Positions 46,014-54,910 of a stretch of 64,000 bases of DNA are shown here, in pieces. A program made the position numbers and the translations under genes. Every line of letters begins with the position of its first letter. The stretch's first letter is position 1. The stretch is from Myxococcales bacterium. Its GTDB lineage: Bacteria > Myxococcota_A > Polyangia > Polyangiales > Ga0077539. The stretch covers positions 16,529 to 80,528 of the forward strand of contig JAAFIF010000034.1 of assembly GCA_013298625.1 (NCBI GenBank), in the 5' to 3' direction. Under the pieces are notes generated by a model that saw only the letters and a program-made list of their open reading frames with translations, searched no databases and was not told the DNA's origin.

Positions 46014-46754
46014 ATGCGGACCCCGAAAAAGACCGAGGCCCTCACAGTCGCCGCTCTCGCGGGAGCGATCCTCGCGGCCCCCCTCGCCCTTCGGGCGTCG
46101 GGACCGTGCCCCGAGGGGATGGCTCGAATCGAAGAACAGTTCTGCGTGGACCGGTACGAAGCTTCGCTGGTCGAAGTGCTCAACGACGGCGCCGAACAAT
46201 CGTGGTCAGCGTTTCATTCGCCCGAGCGCGCGAGGGTGCGAGCGGTGAGCCAGCGGGGCGTCGTTCCGCAGGGGTACATCAGCGCCGATCAGGCTGCGCG
46301 CGCGTGCGCCGCGTCGGGCAAGCGTCTGTGTACCGACCGCGAGTGGGTTCGCGCGTGCTCAGGTCCCCGTCGCACGCAGTACACGTACGGCAACCAGCGC
46401 GTCGCCGGCGCGTGCAACGAAGACCACTCGCGCCACCCCGTGGTCCAGCTCTTCGGCCACACGCGTCGCTACCTGTGGAACGGCGTGTTCATGAACGATC
46501 CCCAGCTCAACCAGCTGAGCGGGACCCTCGCGACGACAGCGGCCAACGAGTCGTGCACCAACGACTACGGCGTCTTCGACATGCAGGGCAACCTGCACGA
46601 GTGGACGTCGGACTCCGAGGGCACGTTTCGCGGGGGCTACTACATGGACAACCGCATCAACGGCGACGGTTGCCAGTACGTGACGCGCGGCCACAACCGC
46701 TCGTACCACGACTATTCGACGGGCTTTCGCTGCTGCGCGAACCTCCCGGACTGA
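46014..46754 (+). CDS. SUMF1/FGE-sulfatase-domain secreted protein
   Basis: A 246-residue periplasmic or surface protein with a signal peptide (LAGAILAAPLALRASG) and a formylglycine-generating-enzyme fold. Evidence: PCPEGMARIEEQFCVDRYEA, KRLCTDREWVRACSGP, DMQGNLHEWTSD, GTFRGGYYMD and GFRCCANLPD. Of the two active-site cysteines of true FGE, one position reads Asp in YMDN, so sulfatase activation is doubtful; most bacterial members act as structural or ligand-binding domains. Its last 43 bases overlap the opposing M23 peptidase gene. Confidence 0.85.
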   Translation: MRTPKKTEALTVAALAGAILAAPLALRASGPCPEGMARIEEQFCVDRYEASLVEVLNDGAEQSWSAFHSPERARVRAVSQRGVVPQGYISADQAARACAASGKRLCTDREWVRACSGPRRTQYTYGNQRVAGACNEDHSRHPVVQLFGHTRRYLWNGVFMNDPQLNQLSGTLATTAANESCTNDYGVFDMQGNLHEWTSDSEGTFRGGYYMDNRINGDGCQYVTRGHNRSYHDYSTGFRCCANLPD

Positions 46755-47725
46755 TCGCGGCGCGCCCTGCGCGCGAGGGTGATGGCGGTGCAGACCAGCG
46801 CGAGCGCGTAGGGGACGCGAGGGCGCGGTGACGGTTGGGTTCGGCAGTTGCAGCCGCCCCAGTCATTGGGATTGTACGCCGATGCGTCCGCGCGAGCGTC
46901 GGCAGCAGCGACGACGTCGGCGCGGTTCGCGTCCACGCTGCTTGCGTCCGACGGCGCGACGCTCGTGTCTGCGCTCGCGTCGAGCAGCGAGGTGACATCC
47001 ACGACGACGTCGCGTGCGACGGCGCTGTCCGACGCGCTCGCGTCGCGCGGCGACGACGCGTCCACGATCACGCCAGAGTCCATGGGAGCGCTGCTCGCGC
47101 ACGCCTCGGCCGGCAGGTTGCGATACACGCCCTGCGTCACCCAATGCGTCCCCCCGCCGCCGCACGCCGCGCGGGCTTCGAACGAGTCCGTCGGCGACGA
47201 GCCGATGCGCACTTCGAAGTGAACGTGTGGCCCCGTGCTGTTGCCCGAGCTGCCCACCAGGCCGAGCGGTTCGCCGCAGCGCACGCGTTGGCCGGGCATC
47301 ACGCGGAGCGAGCCGCGGCGCATGTGCGCGTAGTACGAGAGCTTTCCGTCCGAGTGCTGCACGACGACGTAGTTGCCGAAGCCGCCGCCGCCGCCGCAGG
47401 TGCCCGTGGTGCAGCGGTCCGTCTCGCCGTCGTGCGTGGTCATCACGGTGCCGTCCGCGCCCGCGACGATCGTGCGGCCTTCGTCCTGCGCCGTGAACCC
47501 GCCGAACGGCGCGAAGTCCGTCCCGCGGTGGCTGTTGTACGTCTGGCTACCGCAGTTCCAGTCGCGCGAGCCCGACGAGGTGTCTCGGTCGTAGTACGCC
47601 GTCACCGTCGCGCACGTGCTGCCGCAGTTCTGCAACGGGTAGCGAAAGAGCGTCGCTTGCGCGCTCGCCTCCGCGCCGCACGCCACGATCGCACACGAAA
47701 TCAAGATCGCTCGAGCGCGCTTCAT
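46712..47725 (-). CDS. M23-family peptidase with MYXO-CTERM-like tail
   Basis: A 337-residue secreted LytM/M23 zinc endopeptidase. The signal peptide has the core ISCAIVACGAEASA. Zinc ligands are His and Asp in SHRGTDFAPFGG and His in TGPHVHFEVRIG. An Asp/Ala/Ser-rich linker leads to a C-terminal GGCNC, a hydrophobic helix (VPYALALVCTAITLA) and RRARRD, a MYXO-CTERM-like anchor. It should cleave peptidoglycan cross-bridges or act as a cell-surface peptidase. Its start overlaps the preceding lipoprotein gene by four bases. Confidence 0.87.
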   Translation of the reverse strand: MKRARAILISCAIVACGAEASAQATLFRYPLQNCGSTCATVTAYYDRDTSSGSRDWNCGSQTYNSHRGTDFAPFGGFTAQDEGRTIVAGADGTVMTTHDGETDRCTTGTCGGGGGFGNYVVVQHSDGKLSYYAHMRRGSLRVMPGQRVRCGEPLGLVGSSGNSTGPHVHFEVRIGSSPTDSFEARAACGGGGTHWVTQGVYRNLPAEACASSAPMDSGVIVDASSPRDASASDSAVARDVVVDVTSLLDASADTSVAPSDASSVDANRADVVAAADARADASAYNPNDWGGCNCRTQPSPRPRVPYALALVCTAITLARRARRDQSGRFAQQRKPVE

Positions 47726-48348
47726 GGCGACAGCTCCTCGCGGTGGGCGCCGTCCGCCGCGATCCATCGCACCGCGCGCGGCCCGTCGAACACGAAGCTC
47801 CGCTCGATCGGGGGCTCGACGAACCCTGCGCCCCCCGCGCGAACCCCGCGGTTGTTCTGGCGCACCGGCGACGCGCCGTCGCGCAGCGCGAGCACGTACA
47901 TCCCCACGACGTTGTCCTGACCGCCGCTCCCCCAAAACGCGAGCAGCGCTCCGTCCGGCGAGAGCGCAGGCCGATCGGCGACCGAGAGCCCCGCGGTGAG
48001 CACCCTGCCCTCTTGCGCGTCGAGCGCGCGCAGCACCAGCGCCGTCCCCAGCTCCGTGCGCCGCGGATACGCGATGGTCGAGCCGTCCTGCGAGACGCTC
48101 ACTTCAGCGATCACATCGCGGTCGAGCACCCGCGCGCCACGGCCGTCGTCGAGCGTGAGCGTTCCTGTGTCGTCGACGTCGAGCACGCCGCGAGGGACGG
48201 TCGCGCGAAAGGTCACGACTCCGTCGCCGCCGACCGCGGGACGGCTCGCGCGCGGGGTTGGTGTCGGGGTTGATCTCGCCGCGGGCGCGGGCGGGTACGA
48301 GCACGCAGCCATGCACCCGAGCAGCATCCATCCTGCGGTGAATCTCAT
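47722..48348 (-). CDS. TolB/WD40-like propeller lipoprotein
   Basis: A 208-residue lipoprotein (lipobox LGCMAAC). Several propeller-type blades are visible: VSVSQDGSTIAYPRRTEL, LSVADRPALSPDGALLAFWG and FVFDGPRAVRWIAADG, like PD40/TolB repeats. It likely mediates protein contact in the periplasm. It is translated with the M23 peptidase gene (ATGA overlap), so it may guide or regulate that enzyme. ATG 48348 is the only good start. Confidence 0.75.
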   Translation of the reverse strand: MRFTAGWMLLGCMAACSYPPAPAARSTPTPTPRASRPAVGGDGVVTFRATVPRGVLDVDDTGTLTLDDGRGARVLDRDVIAEVSVSQDGSTIAYPRRTELGTALVLRALDAQEGRVLTAGLSVADRPALSPDGALLAFWGSGGQDNVVGMYVLALRDGASPVRQNNRGVRAGGAGFVEPPIERSFVFDGPRAVRWIAADGAHREELSP

Positions 48349-48554
48349 TCAGTTCGTTGCTCCGTTGCAACGATCGTAGCCGCGTTGGCGCCGCGACGCG
48401 AAGCGCGACCGCGCGGGACGTACGCGAGCCGTGTGCCGCGATGTGCGTGCGCGGAGCTACGTCGTCAGATTCTCGCGGTCACCGATGGCAGCGCAGTAAG
48501 CACAGCCCTGGGAGGTCCGCTCCGTTGTACGACCCAACACGCTATACGCGAGGC
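48349..48554. other. Intergenic region
   Basis: About 200 bases upstream of the lipoprotein-peptidase operon (minus) and of a possible small gene (plus). It contains a 6-bp inverted repeat CGTTGC/GCAACG at about 48355-48372. No gene supported. Confidence 0.35.
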
Positions 48555-48743
48555 GTGCGTCAGCCCGTCGCGCGCTCCATCCGAGTCTCTGTGTTCGAGC
48601 TCGACGTCGATGACACGGCGCCTGAACGCGTCTCGCTGCGCGACGAGCAAGGCGCCCGCAGCTTCGTGACCGAGGACGGGGGCCGCTCGTGGAGCCGTCC
48701 AGAGGCTCACCAGAGATCCGCGATGCTCCCGCCGATCCCGTAG
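48555..48743 (+). CDS. Possible small protein with an Asp-box-like motif
   Basis: A 62-residue frame opening with GTG 48555. It has good third-codon GC and includes FVTEDGGRSW, which fits the sialidase Asp-box pattern (S/T-x-D-x-G-x-x-W). GAGG lies only one base before the start, too close for an ideal ribosome site, so the start is uncertain. The end overlaps 37 bases of the minus-strand ALDH-like gene. It could be a remnant of a longer protein. Low confidence. Confidence 0.33.
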   Translation: MRQPVARSIRVSVFELDVDDTAPERVSLRDEQGARSFVTEDGGRSWSRPEAHQRSAMLPPIP

Positions 48744-49846
48744 CGCCCGAGCGTCCAGCGCACCGCGCGCCGCAGCCAGCGCGAGCGATGCTCGCCTTCG
48801 TCTGCGCGCGCGACAGAAGGGCACGGCCCCTCGGACACCACCACCGTGCGCGTCGCGAGCGCGAGCCACTCTTCTGCGACGAACTCTGCGCGGAGCAGAC
48901 CCCCGAGCGCTTCGGCGGGCGTGCTGTTGACGAAGACGCTGTCAGCCATCGTTCGAAGCGCGATCGATCGGGCGCGCGCGGCGTCGCTGCCGAATCCGCA
49001 CGCCGCCGACCACGGGCCGCTCGCCTTCGCGTTCTCGACGAACGCGCGTTCGTCCGACGACTCTTCGAGCACGAGGGTGCTCGGTGACTCGCGGTGCGCG
49101 TCGGACCACGGGACGCGCGTCACGCGGACAGCGCCGAGCTCGAATGCGCCGGCGATCGACGCGAGCGCGCGCGAGAGGCGGTCGATCACCGCGGGAGGCC
49201 CGCACACCCAGCGCAGCGCGCCGCGCCGGTCGCCGCCAGCGTAGCGCGCGGCCCGCAGCAACGAGCGGGCGCAGCGATCGGCGGCTGCTACGTCATCGAT
49301 CCACGCGAGCGAAGGTGCTGCAAGGCCCTCGTGCGTGAGCGCGCAAGGCGTACGGACGAGGCTCGTTGCATCGAGGGAGTGATCGAGCACGAGCGGCCAC
49401 CGGTCGTCACCCTCGACGCAGCTCGCGAGCTGCGAGAGCGCGGGCGCGACGCGGTCGCTGCAGTGAACGGAGGGATCGCTTCCGACGACGAACGCGCACG
49501 CGCACCACGCGACGAGGGCCGCGGGCGATGCGCGGTCATCGACGACGATCGCTCGCTGCGAGAGCGGCTCGACGCGAGCGTGCGCGCGCTCGCCGAAGAA
49601 CCAGCGACGCGCGGGGCGGGCGTCGAGCACGCGGGGAGCGGCGCGCGCGAGCTCGTCGAGCGCGGCGGCCGCAGCGGGGAGCTCGTAGCGCAACACGTGG
49701 CCTTCGCTCAGCGAAAACGCGGCGCTCCAGCACGGGACGACCTCGGACGATCGCTCGACCAGCGCGGTTGCGAGGCGGGCGCACGCGCGGGCGCGGGCGG
49801 CGACGTTGGACCGGCGCCACGACTGGCCGCGGTCGTCGTCGATCAC
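48707..49846 (-). CDS. Degenerate aldehyde-dehydrogenase-fold protein
   Basis: A 379-residue cytoplasmic protein. It looks like a shortened aldehyde dehydrogenase: the N-terminal WRRSNVAARARACARLATAL mirrors the ALDH N-terminal helix. Residues 100-140 (AIVVDDRASPAALVAWCACA) correspond to the NAD site region, and ADSVFVNSTP matches the usual GTVWVN-type end. At the catalytic loop it reads GGDRR (204-208) where ALDHs have GQxC, so the active Cys is missing. It is probably inactive as an enzyme. It overlaps the AAA+ gene by four bases (GTGA), so it is made with the ATPase. The assignment rests on eye alignment only. Confidence 0.62.
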   Translation of the reverse strand: MIDDDRGQSWRRSNVAARARACARLATALVERSSEVVPCWSAAFSLSEGHVLRYELPAAAAALDELARAAPRVLDARPARRWFFGERAHARVEPLSQRAIVVDDRASPAALVAWCACAFVVGSDPSVHCSDRVAPALSQLASCVEGDDRWPLVLDHSLDATSLVRTPCALTHEGLAAPSLAWIDDVAAADRCARSLLRAARYAGGDRRGALRWVCGPPAVIDRLSRALASIAGAFELGAVRVTRVPWSDAHRESPSTLVLEESSDERAFVENAKASGPWSAACGFGSDAARARSIALRTMADSVFVNSTPAEALGGLLRAEFVAEEWLALATRTVVVSEGPCPSVARADEGEHRSRWLRRAVRWTLGRYGIGGSIADLW

Positions 49847-51564
49847 GGCGCGGACTCGCCGACGGACGAGAGCGCGATCGATCGATCCGTCACGGTGGCG
49901 CGCAGCGCTCCGGTCTGGCTCTTGTGCAGCACCAGCGGAGCGAGCAGCTCGTGCTCGAGCGCGAGGCGCAGCGAACGGGCGTCGCGGTGGCGCTCGGCGA
50001 GGGAGGCGATGGCCTCGGACGCGCCCTCGAGCGCGGGCGCGGGCGAGCCGGCGGACGAGATCGCGGCGAGGGCGGCGCGCAGCCAGCGGTTCGCGAGTTC
50101 GGCGCGTTGCTCGACGGTGAGCGGGTCGCACAGCACGGTGGCGTCGACGCGCTCGAAGAGCTCTGGCGGCAGGGTGGTCTCGACCGTGCGTCGCAGCGCT
50201 TGCACGCGGCGCGTGGTGTCTTGTTCGGGGCCGATTCCGAGGGGGCGATCACGAAACGCGTCGCCGCCGGCGTTGGTGGTCACGATGATAAACGTGCTGC
50301 GGAGCGAGACGGGCTCACCGGAGCCGGTGACGAACGAGCCGGTGTCGGCCACTTGCAACAGCCAGCGGAGCAGCAGCGGGTGGGCGCGCTCGAGCTCGTC
50401 GATCAAGACGACGGCGACGGCGGTACCGGCGAGGGCTTGCGCGAGCATTCCGCGGCGGAGCTCTGCGGAGCTCGCGCCGATCTGGCCGAGGAGCTGATCG
50501 ACCTTCCAGTCCTCAGCGAACTCGCCACCGTGGATGGTGACGACGTGCTCTTCGTGGCCAAGCGCGGCGCGGGCGAACTCGCGGGCGACATGGCTCTTTC
50601 CTGCGCCTGGGGGGCCAGCGAGCATGACGATGGCGGCGGGGTGGTTGCTGCGGCTCGCGCGGGACTGCCAGAGGGCGTAGCGCTCGACGAGCGTCGAGAT
50701 GGCGTCGGATTGACCGACGATCGACGCTTCGAGCGACGCCCGCAACGCGTGCGCGTCACCGTCGCCGATGGCGGGTGCGACGTCGACCGTGCGAGCGAGC
50801 GCTCGCGAGACGCCCTTCGCCGTGAGCGGCTCTGCCGGATCCGAGGCTTCGAGCGCGAGGCTGAGCACGCGAAACGCGCGGCCCGGAAGGGCGCGGTTGG
50901 CGAACGCTCCGACCGAGAGGGACATCGCGCGTTCGACGGCGGACTTGCGGACGACTCGGCCCATGGCGGCGAGCCACTCGCGATACGCGTCGAGCAGCGC
51001 GCGGGTGTGCGCTTCGTCTGCTTCGGGCATGCGCAGCGGGTGGAGGCTATTGGCGAGCTCGACGTCATCGAGGCACTGGCGGTCGAACGGCGGGAGCGCC
51101 TCGCCGATCATGCGGACGCCACTGCGCTCGAGCAGCAGCGCGAGCACGGCGTGCACGTCGTAGAACCGCGCGAGGTGAACGTCGGGGATCCAGAGAATCG
51201 GGCGCTCTTTCGCGGTCGCGGCGTCGCCGACGACCTGCGAGAGAGCGGGCACGAGCGCGGCGTCTTTGTGCGTGGCGAGGTCGATCGATCGCATGGACAC
51301 GCGCCAGACGGCGCTGGCGCCGACGGGGCGAGCGCCGGCGGCGATGGCAGCAGCGATCGCGCGGACAACGGACGACTTGCCCGAGTCGTGCGGGCCGACG
51401 AGCACTGGGTGGCGACCGCCGGCTTCGAGCAGTCGAACGACTTCGACGACGCGATCATCCGCGAGAAAGGTCGGAGCGAGTCGAGGCGCGTCGGCGACGA
51501 GGTCAGCTTCGACGAACGGGGGGAGCGGTGCGTGGATCGCTCGCGAGCGGGGGCGTTTTGCCAT
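49843..51564 (-). CDS. ClpB-like two-domain AAA+ ATPase
   Basis: A 573-residue ATPase with two AAA+ modules. The first (about 25-250) has Walker A GPHDSGKS (57-64) and a degenerate Walker B (ILWIPD, 123-128). The second (about 280-500) has GPPGAGKS (317-324), VVLIDE (385-390) and sensor VTTNAG, followed by a ClpB-type ELFERVDATVLCDPLT region. It lacks the ClpB N-domain and middle coiled coil. It probably remodels or dissociates a protein complex, with only the second module clearly able to hydrolyse ATP. It lies after a response regulator gene and is coupled to the ALDH-like gene. Confidence 0.87.
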   Translation of the reverse strand: MAKRPRSRAIHAPLPPFVEADLVADAPRLAPTFLADDRVVEVVRLLEAGGRHPVLVGPHDSGKSSVVRAIAAAIAAGARPVGASAVWRVSMRSIDLATHKDAALVPALSQVVGDAATAKERPILWIPDVHLARFYDVHAVLALLLERSGVRMIGEALPPFDRQCLDDVELANSLHPLRMPEADEAHTRALLDAYREWLAAMGRVVRKSAVERAMSLSVGAFANRALPGRAFRVLSLALEASDPAEPLTAKGVSRALARTVDVAPAIGDGDAHALRASLEASIVGQSDAISTLVERYALWQSRASRSNHPAAIVMLAGPPGAGKSHVAREFARAALGHEEHVVTIHGGEFAEDWKVDQLLGQIGASSAELRRGMLAQALAGTAVAVVLIDELERAHPLLLRWLLQVADTGSFVTGSGEPVSLRSTFIIVTTNAGGDAFRDRPLGIGPEQDTTRRVQALRRTVETTLPPELFERVDATVLCDPLTVEQRAELANRWLRAALAAISSAGSPAPALEGASEAIASLAERHRDARSLRLALEHELLAPLVLHKSQTGALRATVTDRSIALSSVGESAP

Positions 51565-51583
51565 TGCGTCGTCGGTCAGCGCC

Positions 51584-51961
51584 TCAAGGCAGCTTGAGCA
51601 GCTCCTTGACCTTGGCGATCACCTGCGGCGCCTGGATGGGCTTGGTGATGTAGGCGTTGGCGCCGAGCTGAAGCGCGCGCTGGCGGTCTTCGGCGCTGCC
51701 TTCGGTCGTGACGATCATGATGGGCACGTCCTTGTGCACCTCGTCCGAGCGGATCTTCTTCACGAGCTTGAGCCCGTCGAGCACGGGCATGTTGATGTCC
51801 GTGATGATCAGGTCGAACTTGGCCGTCGTGAGCTTTCGCAGCGCATCGACGCCGTCGTCAGCCTCGACGACCTTGAGGACCTTGATGCGCGCCAGCGCGA
51901 ACACCAGCAATTGGCGCATCATCGGAGAATCCTCGACTACCAGGCAAAGCCGCTCACTCAT
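51584..51961 (-). CDS. Single-domain response regulator
   Basis: A 125-residue CheY-type receiver: Glu10/Asp11, phospho-acceptor Asp55 (LIITDINMP), Thr85/86 and Lys in ITKP. It has no output domain, so it acts by binding a partner. AAGGA lies eight bases before ATG 51961. It sits between the GAF protein and the AAA+ ATPase on the same strand, 19 bases before the ATPase gene, so it may relay CheA phosphorylation to the ATPase module. Confidence 0.92.
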   Translation of the reverse strand: MSERLCLVVEDSPMMRQLLVFALARIKVLKVVEADDGVDALRKLTTAKFDLIITDINMPVLDGLKLVKKIRSDEVHKDVPIMIVTTEGSAEDRQRALQLGANAYITKPIQAPQVIAKVKELLKLP

Positions 51962-52004
51962 CCCAGGTTCCTTGTCCGATCGAACAACATTCGTAGGGCA
52001 GCGC

Positions 52005-52841
52005 TCAGCGGTCCGTCGAAGACCACGGCGGGATCGTCCCGTTTGCTGCCGCAGAGAAGCGCGCGGCGGCCAGCGCCGACGCTCCCTGTGAGCTCACCAT
52101 GCGCAGAAGCTCGTGATCGAAGACGTCGAGCTCACGCTTCTGCTCGAGCAGCTCGAAGACCGCCACCGCGCCGACGTTTTGCTCGCCGACGCGCAGCGGA
52201 ACGACCACGAGCGGCCCCTCACCCGCGCCCATCGCGAGCGTAAACGGCGCGCTCGACTCGAACGCCTTGCCGACGGCGCCGCGGCCGATGCGCTCGTCGA
52301 CGACCTGATCGGCCGGCAGGCCTTCGGTGGCGACGGGCACGAGCTTGTCGCCCTCGGCGCTGTACACGACGTACGCGCCCGCGCCGACGAACTGGAGCAA
52401 GAGCTGGCCGAGCGTGGCGACCACGTCGCGCAGGTCCAGCGAAGCGTGCAGCTGCGAGGTGGCGACGTAGAGGCTGGCGAGGTTGGACAGCTCGTTTTCG
52501 ACGGCCGTCGCGCGCTCGACCTCGTTGCGGGCCTTCTCTTCGACCTCGTTCGTGCGAGAGAGCAGCTCGCGGCGCTCGCCCTCGAGGGTCTCGATCTTGT
52601 TGAGCAGGTCGCGGATCGCGGCGTCGCTCTTCAGCTGCATGCGCAGCCGGGCGTTTTCGGCCTCGAGCTCAGAGAGCTTGCGGCGCGCGGCGTCGAGCTC
52701 AGCGACGAGCTCACTGGCGATTTGCCGGCCATTCTCGAAATAGGTCTCGAGCAGCTCCCTGCGCTTCTCGACGAGGTCCGCCTTGTCTGTGTTGCGCGGC
52801 GGACGATTGCTCGTCCCCTTGGCCGGTCGCTTGCGATCCAT
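52005..52841 (-). CDS. Coiled-coil GAF-domain protein
   Basis: A 278-residue cytoplasmic protein. After a basic N-terminus, residues 25-125 form a coiled coil (LDAARRKLSELEAENARLRM, EGERRELLSRTNEVEE). Residues 130-265 form a GAF domain (YVATSQLHASLDLRDVVATL, AYVVYSAEGDKLVPVATEGL, RGAVGKAFE, VVPLRVGEQNVGAVAVFEL). A ligand or interaction sensor is likely. GGGAG lies seven bases before ATG 52841. A gap of 114 bases separates it from cheB, so it may start its own transcript. Confidence 0.83.
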   Translation of the reverse strand: MDRKRPAKGTSNRPPRNTDKADLVEKRRELLETYFENGRQIASELVAELDAARRKLSELEAENARLRMQLKSDAAIRDLLNKIETLEGERRELLSRTNEVEEKARNEVERATAVENELSNLASLYVATSQLHASLDLRDVVATLGQLLLQFVGAGAYVVYSAEGDKLVPVATEGLPADQVVDERIGRGAVGKAFESSAPFTLAMGAGEGPLVVVPLRVGEQNVGAVAVFELLEQKRELDVFDHELLRMVSSQGASALAAARFSAAANGTIPPWSSTDR

Positions 52842-52955
52842 CCGATCTCCCGTTGCGAATAACTACTGCAGCTTACGGCCCACGAAAGGCGTCGGGACGG
52901 TATCACGGTCCCGACGCCGTCGTGAATCGTTCGAGCGCTCCGCGAAAATTCACGG

Positions 52956-54017
52956 TCAGCGAAGCTCGAACGTGGCGATTCGCGCGAGCAGCGACCCGAG
53001 CGGCAGCACGAGCGTGGGGCCGATGCGGCGGGCGGCGGCGGGCATTCCGTCGACGACGGCGGTCTCGGCGGCCTCGACCCAGAGCTCTCCGCCGCGTGCG
53101 AGCACCTCGGCGCCGCCGACCGCGCCGTCGTCACCCATGCCCGTGAGCACCACGCCGATGCACCGCGCGCCCAGGGGTGACGCGCTGGCGAGCACGCGAT
53201 CCGCGCAGGGCGAATAGCGGTCGCTCGGGTCGAGGGGACCGACGCGCACCACCAGCGAGTTGGCCTCCGCGGCGATCTCGGAGCTCTTGTTGCCAGGGAG
53301 GATCACGATGGAGCCCGCGGTCAACCGCGTTCCGTCCTCGGCTTCGCACACGCGAAGGACGCACTTGCGCGCGAGGCGGTCGGCGAACGAGCGCGTAAAT
53401 CGCTCGGGCATGTGCTGCGCCACCACGATCGCGTGCGGAAACGACGTCGGCAGCCGCTGCACGAGGTCGAGCACCGCCGGCGGTCCCCCGGTCGACGACG
53501 CGATCACGAACACGCGCTTCGGCTCGTCGCTGACAGGCTTGACCGCGTTCGGCGAAATCGCCCGGATGGCCTGCGTCGCGTCGGCTCTGCCCGCGCCGCT
53601 CTGCGCCGTCGCGCGCGGGTGGCTGTGGCTGTTCTTGAGCGCTTGCACCTTGTCGCGCAGCGCGGCGCGCATCGACGCGAGGTCGCCGCCCGTCGCGCGA
53701 GCCACGAAATCAACAGCGCCGCACTCGAGCGCGCGAAACACGTTCTCGACGTTGGAGAAGCTCGAGACGACCAGCACCGACGTAGGGCGCGTCGCCATGA
53801 GCAACCGCAAGAACGTGAACCCGTCCATCCTCGGCATCTCGAGGTCGAGCGTGATCAAGTCGGGCTCGAGCAACGTCACCGTCCTCAGCGCCTCTTGGCC
53901 ATCGACCGCGCGACCGACGACCTCGACGCCGTCGATCTCTTTGAGCATGTCCACGATGGTCTGTCGGTTCACCACCGAGTCGTCGACGACCAGGACCCTG
54001 AACGGCTTGGCCTTCAT
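52956..54017 (-). CDS. cheB: Chemotaxis methylesterase CheB
   Basis: A 353-residue receptor methylesterase/deamidase. The receiver has Asp58 (LITLDLEMPRMDG) and its own linker. The esterase domain has the catalytic Ser in IASSTGGPPAV, His in VAQHMPERF and Asp in LTGMGDDGA. It removes methyl groups from chemoreceptors. Its start overlaps cheR by four bases. No receptor gene is found in the window. Confidence 0.95.
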   Translation of the reverse strand: MKAKPFRVLVVDDSVVNRQTIVDMLKEIDGVEVVGRAVDGQEALRTVTLLEPDLITLDLEMPRMDGFTFLRLLMATRPTSVLVVSSFSNVENVFRALECGAVDFVARATGGDLASMRAALRDKVQALKNSHSHPRATAQSGAGRADATQAIRAISPNAVKPVSDEPKRVFVIASSTGGPPAVLDLVQRLPTSFPHAIVVAQHMPERFTRSFADRLARKCVLRVCEAEDGTRLTAGSIVILPGNKSSEIAAEANSLVVRVGPLDPSDRYSPCADRVLASASPLGARCIGVVLTGMGDDGAVGGAEVLARGGELWVEAAETAVVDGMPAAARRIGPTLVLPLGSLLARIATFELR

Positions 54018-54910
54018 CGACCACCTCGGCTCAGATCGTCCTCAGCGAGGGCAGGCAGCGACTCAGTCGACTGCGCCGGACGCCGGTACACGAGGTCCGA
54101 CGAGAGCACCACGGGCTCGAACGCGGTCGTCATCGAGAGCAGCGACTCGCTGTGGCCGAGCAGCAGCACACCGCCCGGCGCGAGCCTGCGAAAGAACTGG
54201 TCCACCACCGCGCGCTTCGCGGAGGGCTCGAGGTAGATCAGCACGTTGCGGCAGAAGATGGCGTCGAGCTTTCCGATGAGCGCGACGCGCGCGGCGTCGA
54301 CGAGGTTGAGTTGCCCGAAGTGACAGAGCGCCCGCACCTCGCGAGACACCTCGTAGCAGCCGTCGGGCGCGGGACGAAAGTACTGCTGCCGGTATCGGTC
54401 GGGACACGCGCGAAAGCTCGACGGTCCGTAGAGCCCGCGGCGCGCGTGTGCGATCACTCTACGAGACAAATCGCTGCCAAAGATGCGCACATCCCAGTCC
54501 TTCGGGATGCCCGCCTCGAGCAGCATCATCGCGAGCGTGTAGGGCTCTTCGCCGGTCGAGCACCCCGCGCTCCAGATCGCGACGCGGCGCAACGGCTTGC
54601 GGCTCTCGTACAGACCGCTCAGCACCTCGTCGCGAAACGCGCGGAGCTGGTAGTCCTCGCGAAAGAAATACGTCTCGTGCGTGGTGATCGACTCGGCCGC
54701 GTCTTCGATCTCTTGAGGACCCGCGGGATCGAAGCGCAAATAGCGGTAGTAGCCGCGAAAATCGCTGATCCCTAGCAGCGCGAGGCGGTCGCGGAGGCGA
54801 CGCTCGACGTAGCCGCGCTGGTCGTCGCCGAGCACGACGCCGCAGTACTTCAAGATCAGCTCGCGAATGAGCCGAAACTCTTCGAGCGCGAGGAGCGCGA
54901 CAGACGTCAT
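54014..54910 (-). CDS. cheR: Chemotaxis methyltransferase CheR
   Basis: A 298-residue SAM-dependent receptor methyltransferase. The N-terminal helical domain contains YCGVVLGDDQRGYVERRL. The SAM motif is IWSAGCSTGEEPYTLAM. Other family blocks are THETYFFRE and IFCRNVLIYLE. It adds methyl groups to chemoreceptor Glu residues and pairs with CheB downstream. ATG 54910 overlaps the HEAT gene by four bases. A longer frame upstream runs through the HEAT gene in another phase and is not real. Confidence 0.95.
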   Translation of the reverse strand: MTSVALLALEEFRLIRELILKYCGVVLGDDQRGYVERRLRDRLALLGISDFRGYYRYLRFDPAGPQEIEDAAESITTHETYFFREDYQLRAFRDEVLSGLYESRKPLRRVAIWSAGCSTGEEPYTLAMMLLEAGIPKDWDVRIFGSDLSRRVIAHARRGLYGPSSFRACPDRYRQQYFRPAPDGCYEVSREVRALCHFGQLNLVDAARVALIGKLDAIFCRNVLIYLEPSAKRAVVDQFFRRLAPGGVLLLGHSESLLSMTTAFEPVVLSSDLVYRRPAQSTESLPALAEDDLSRGGR

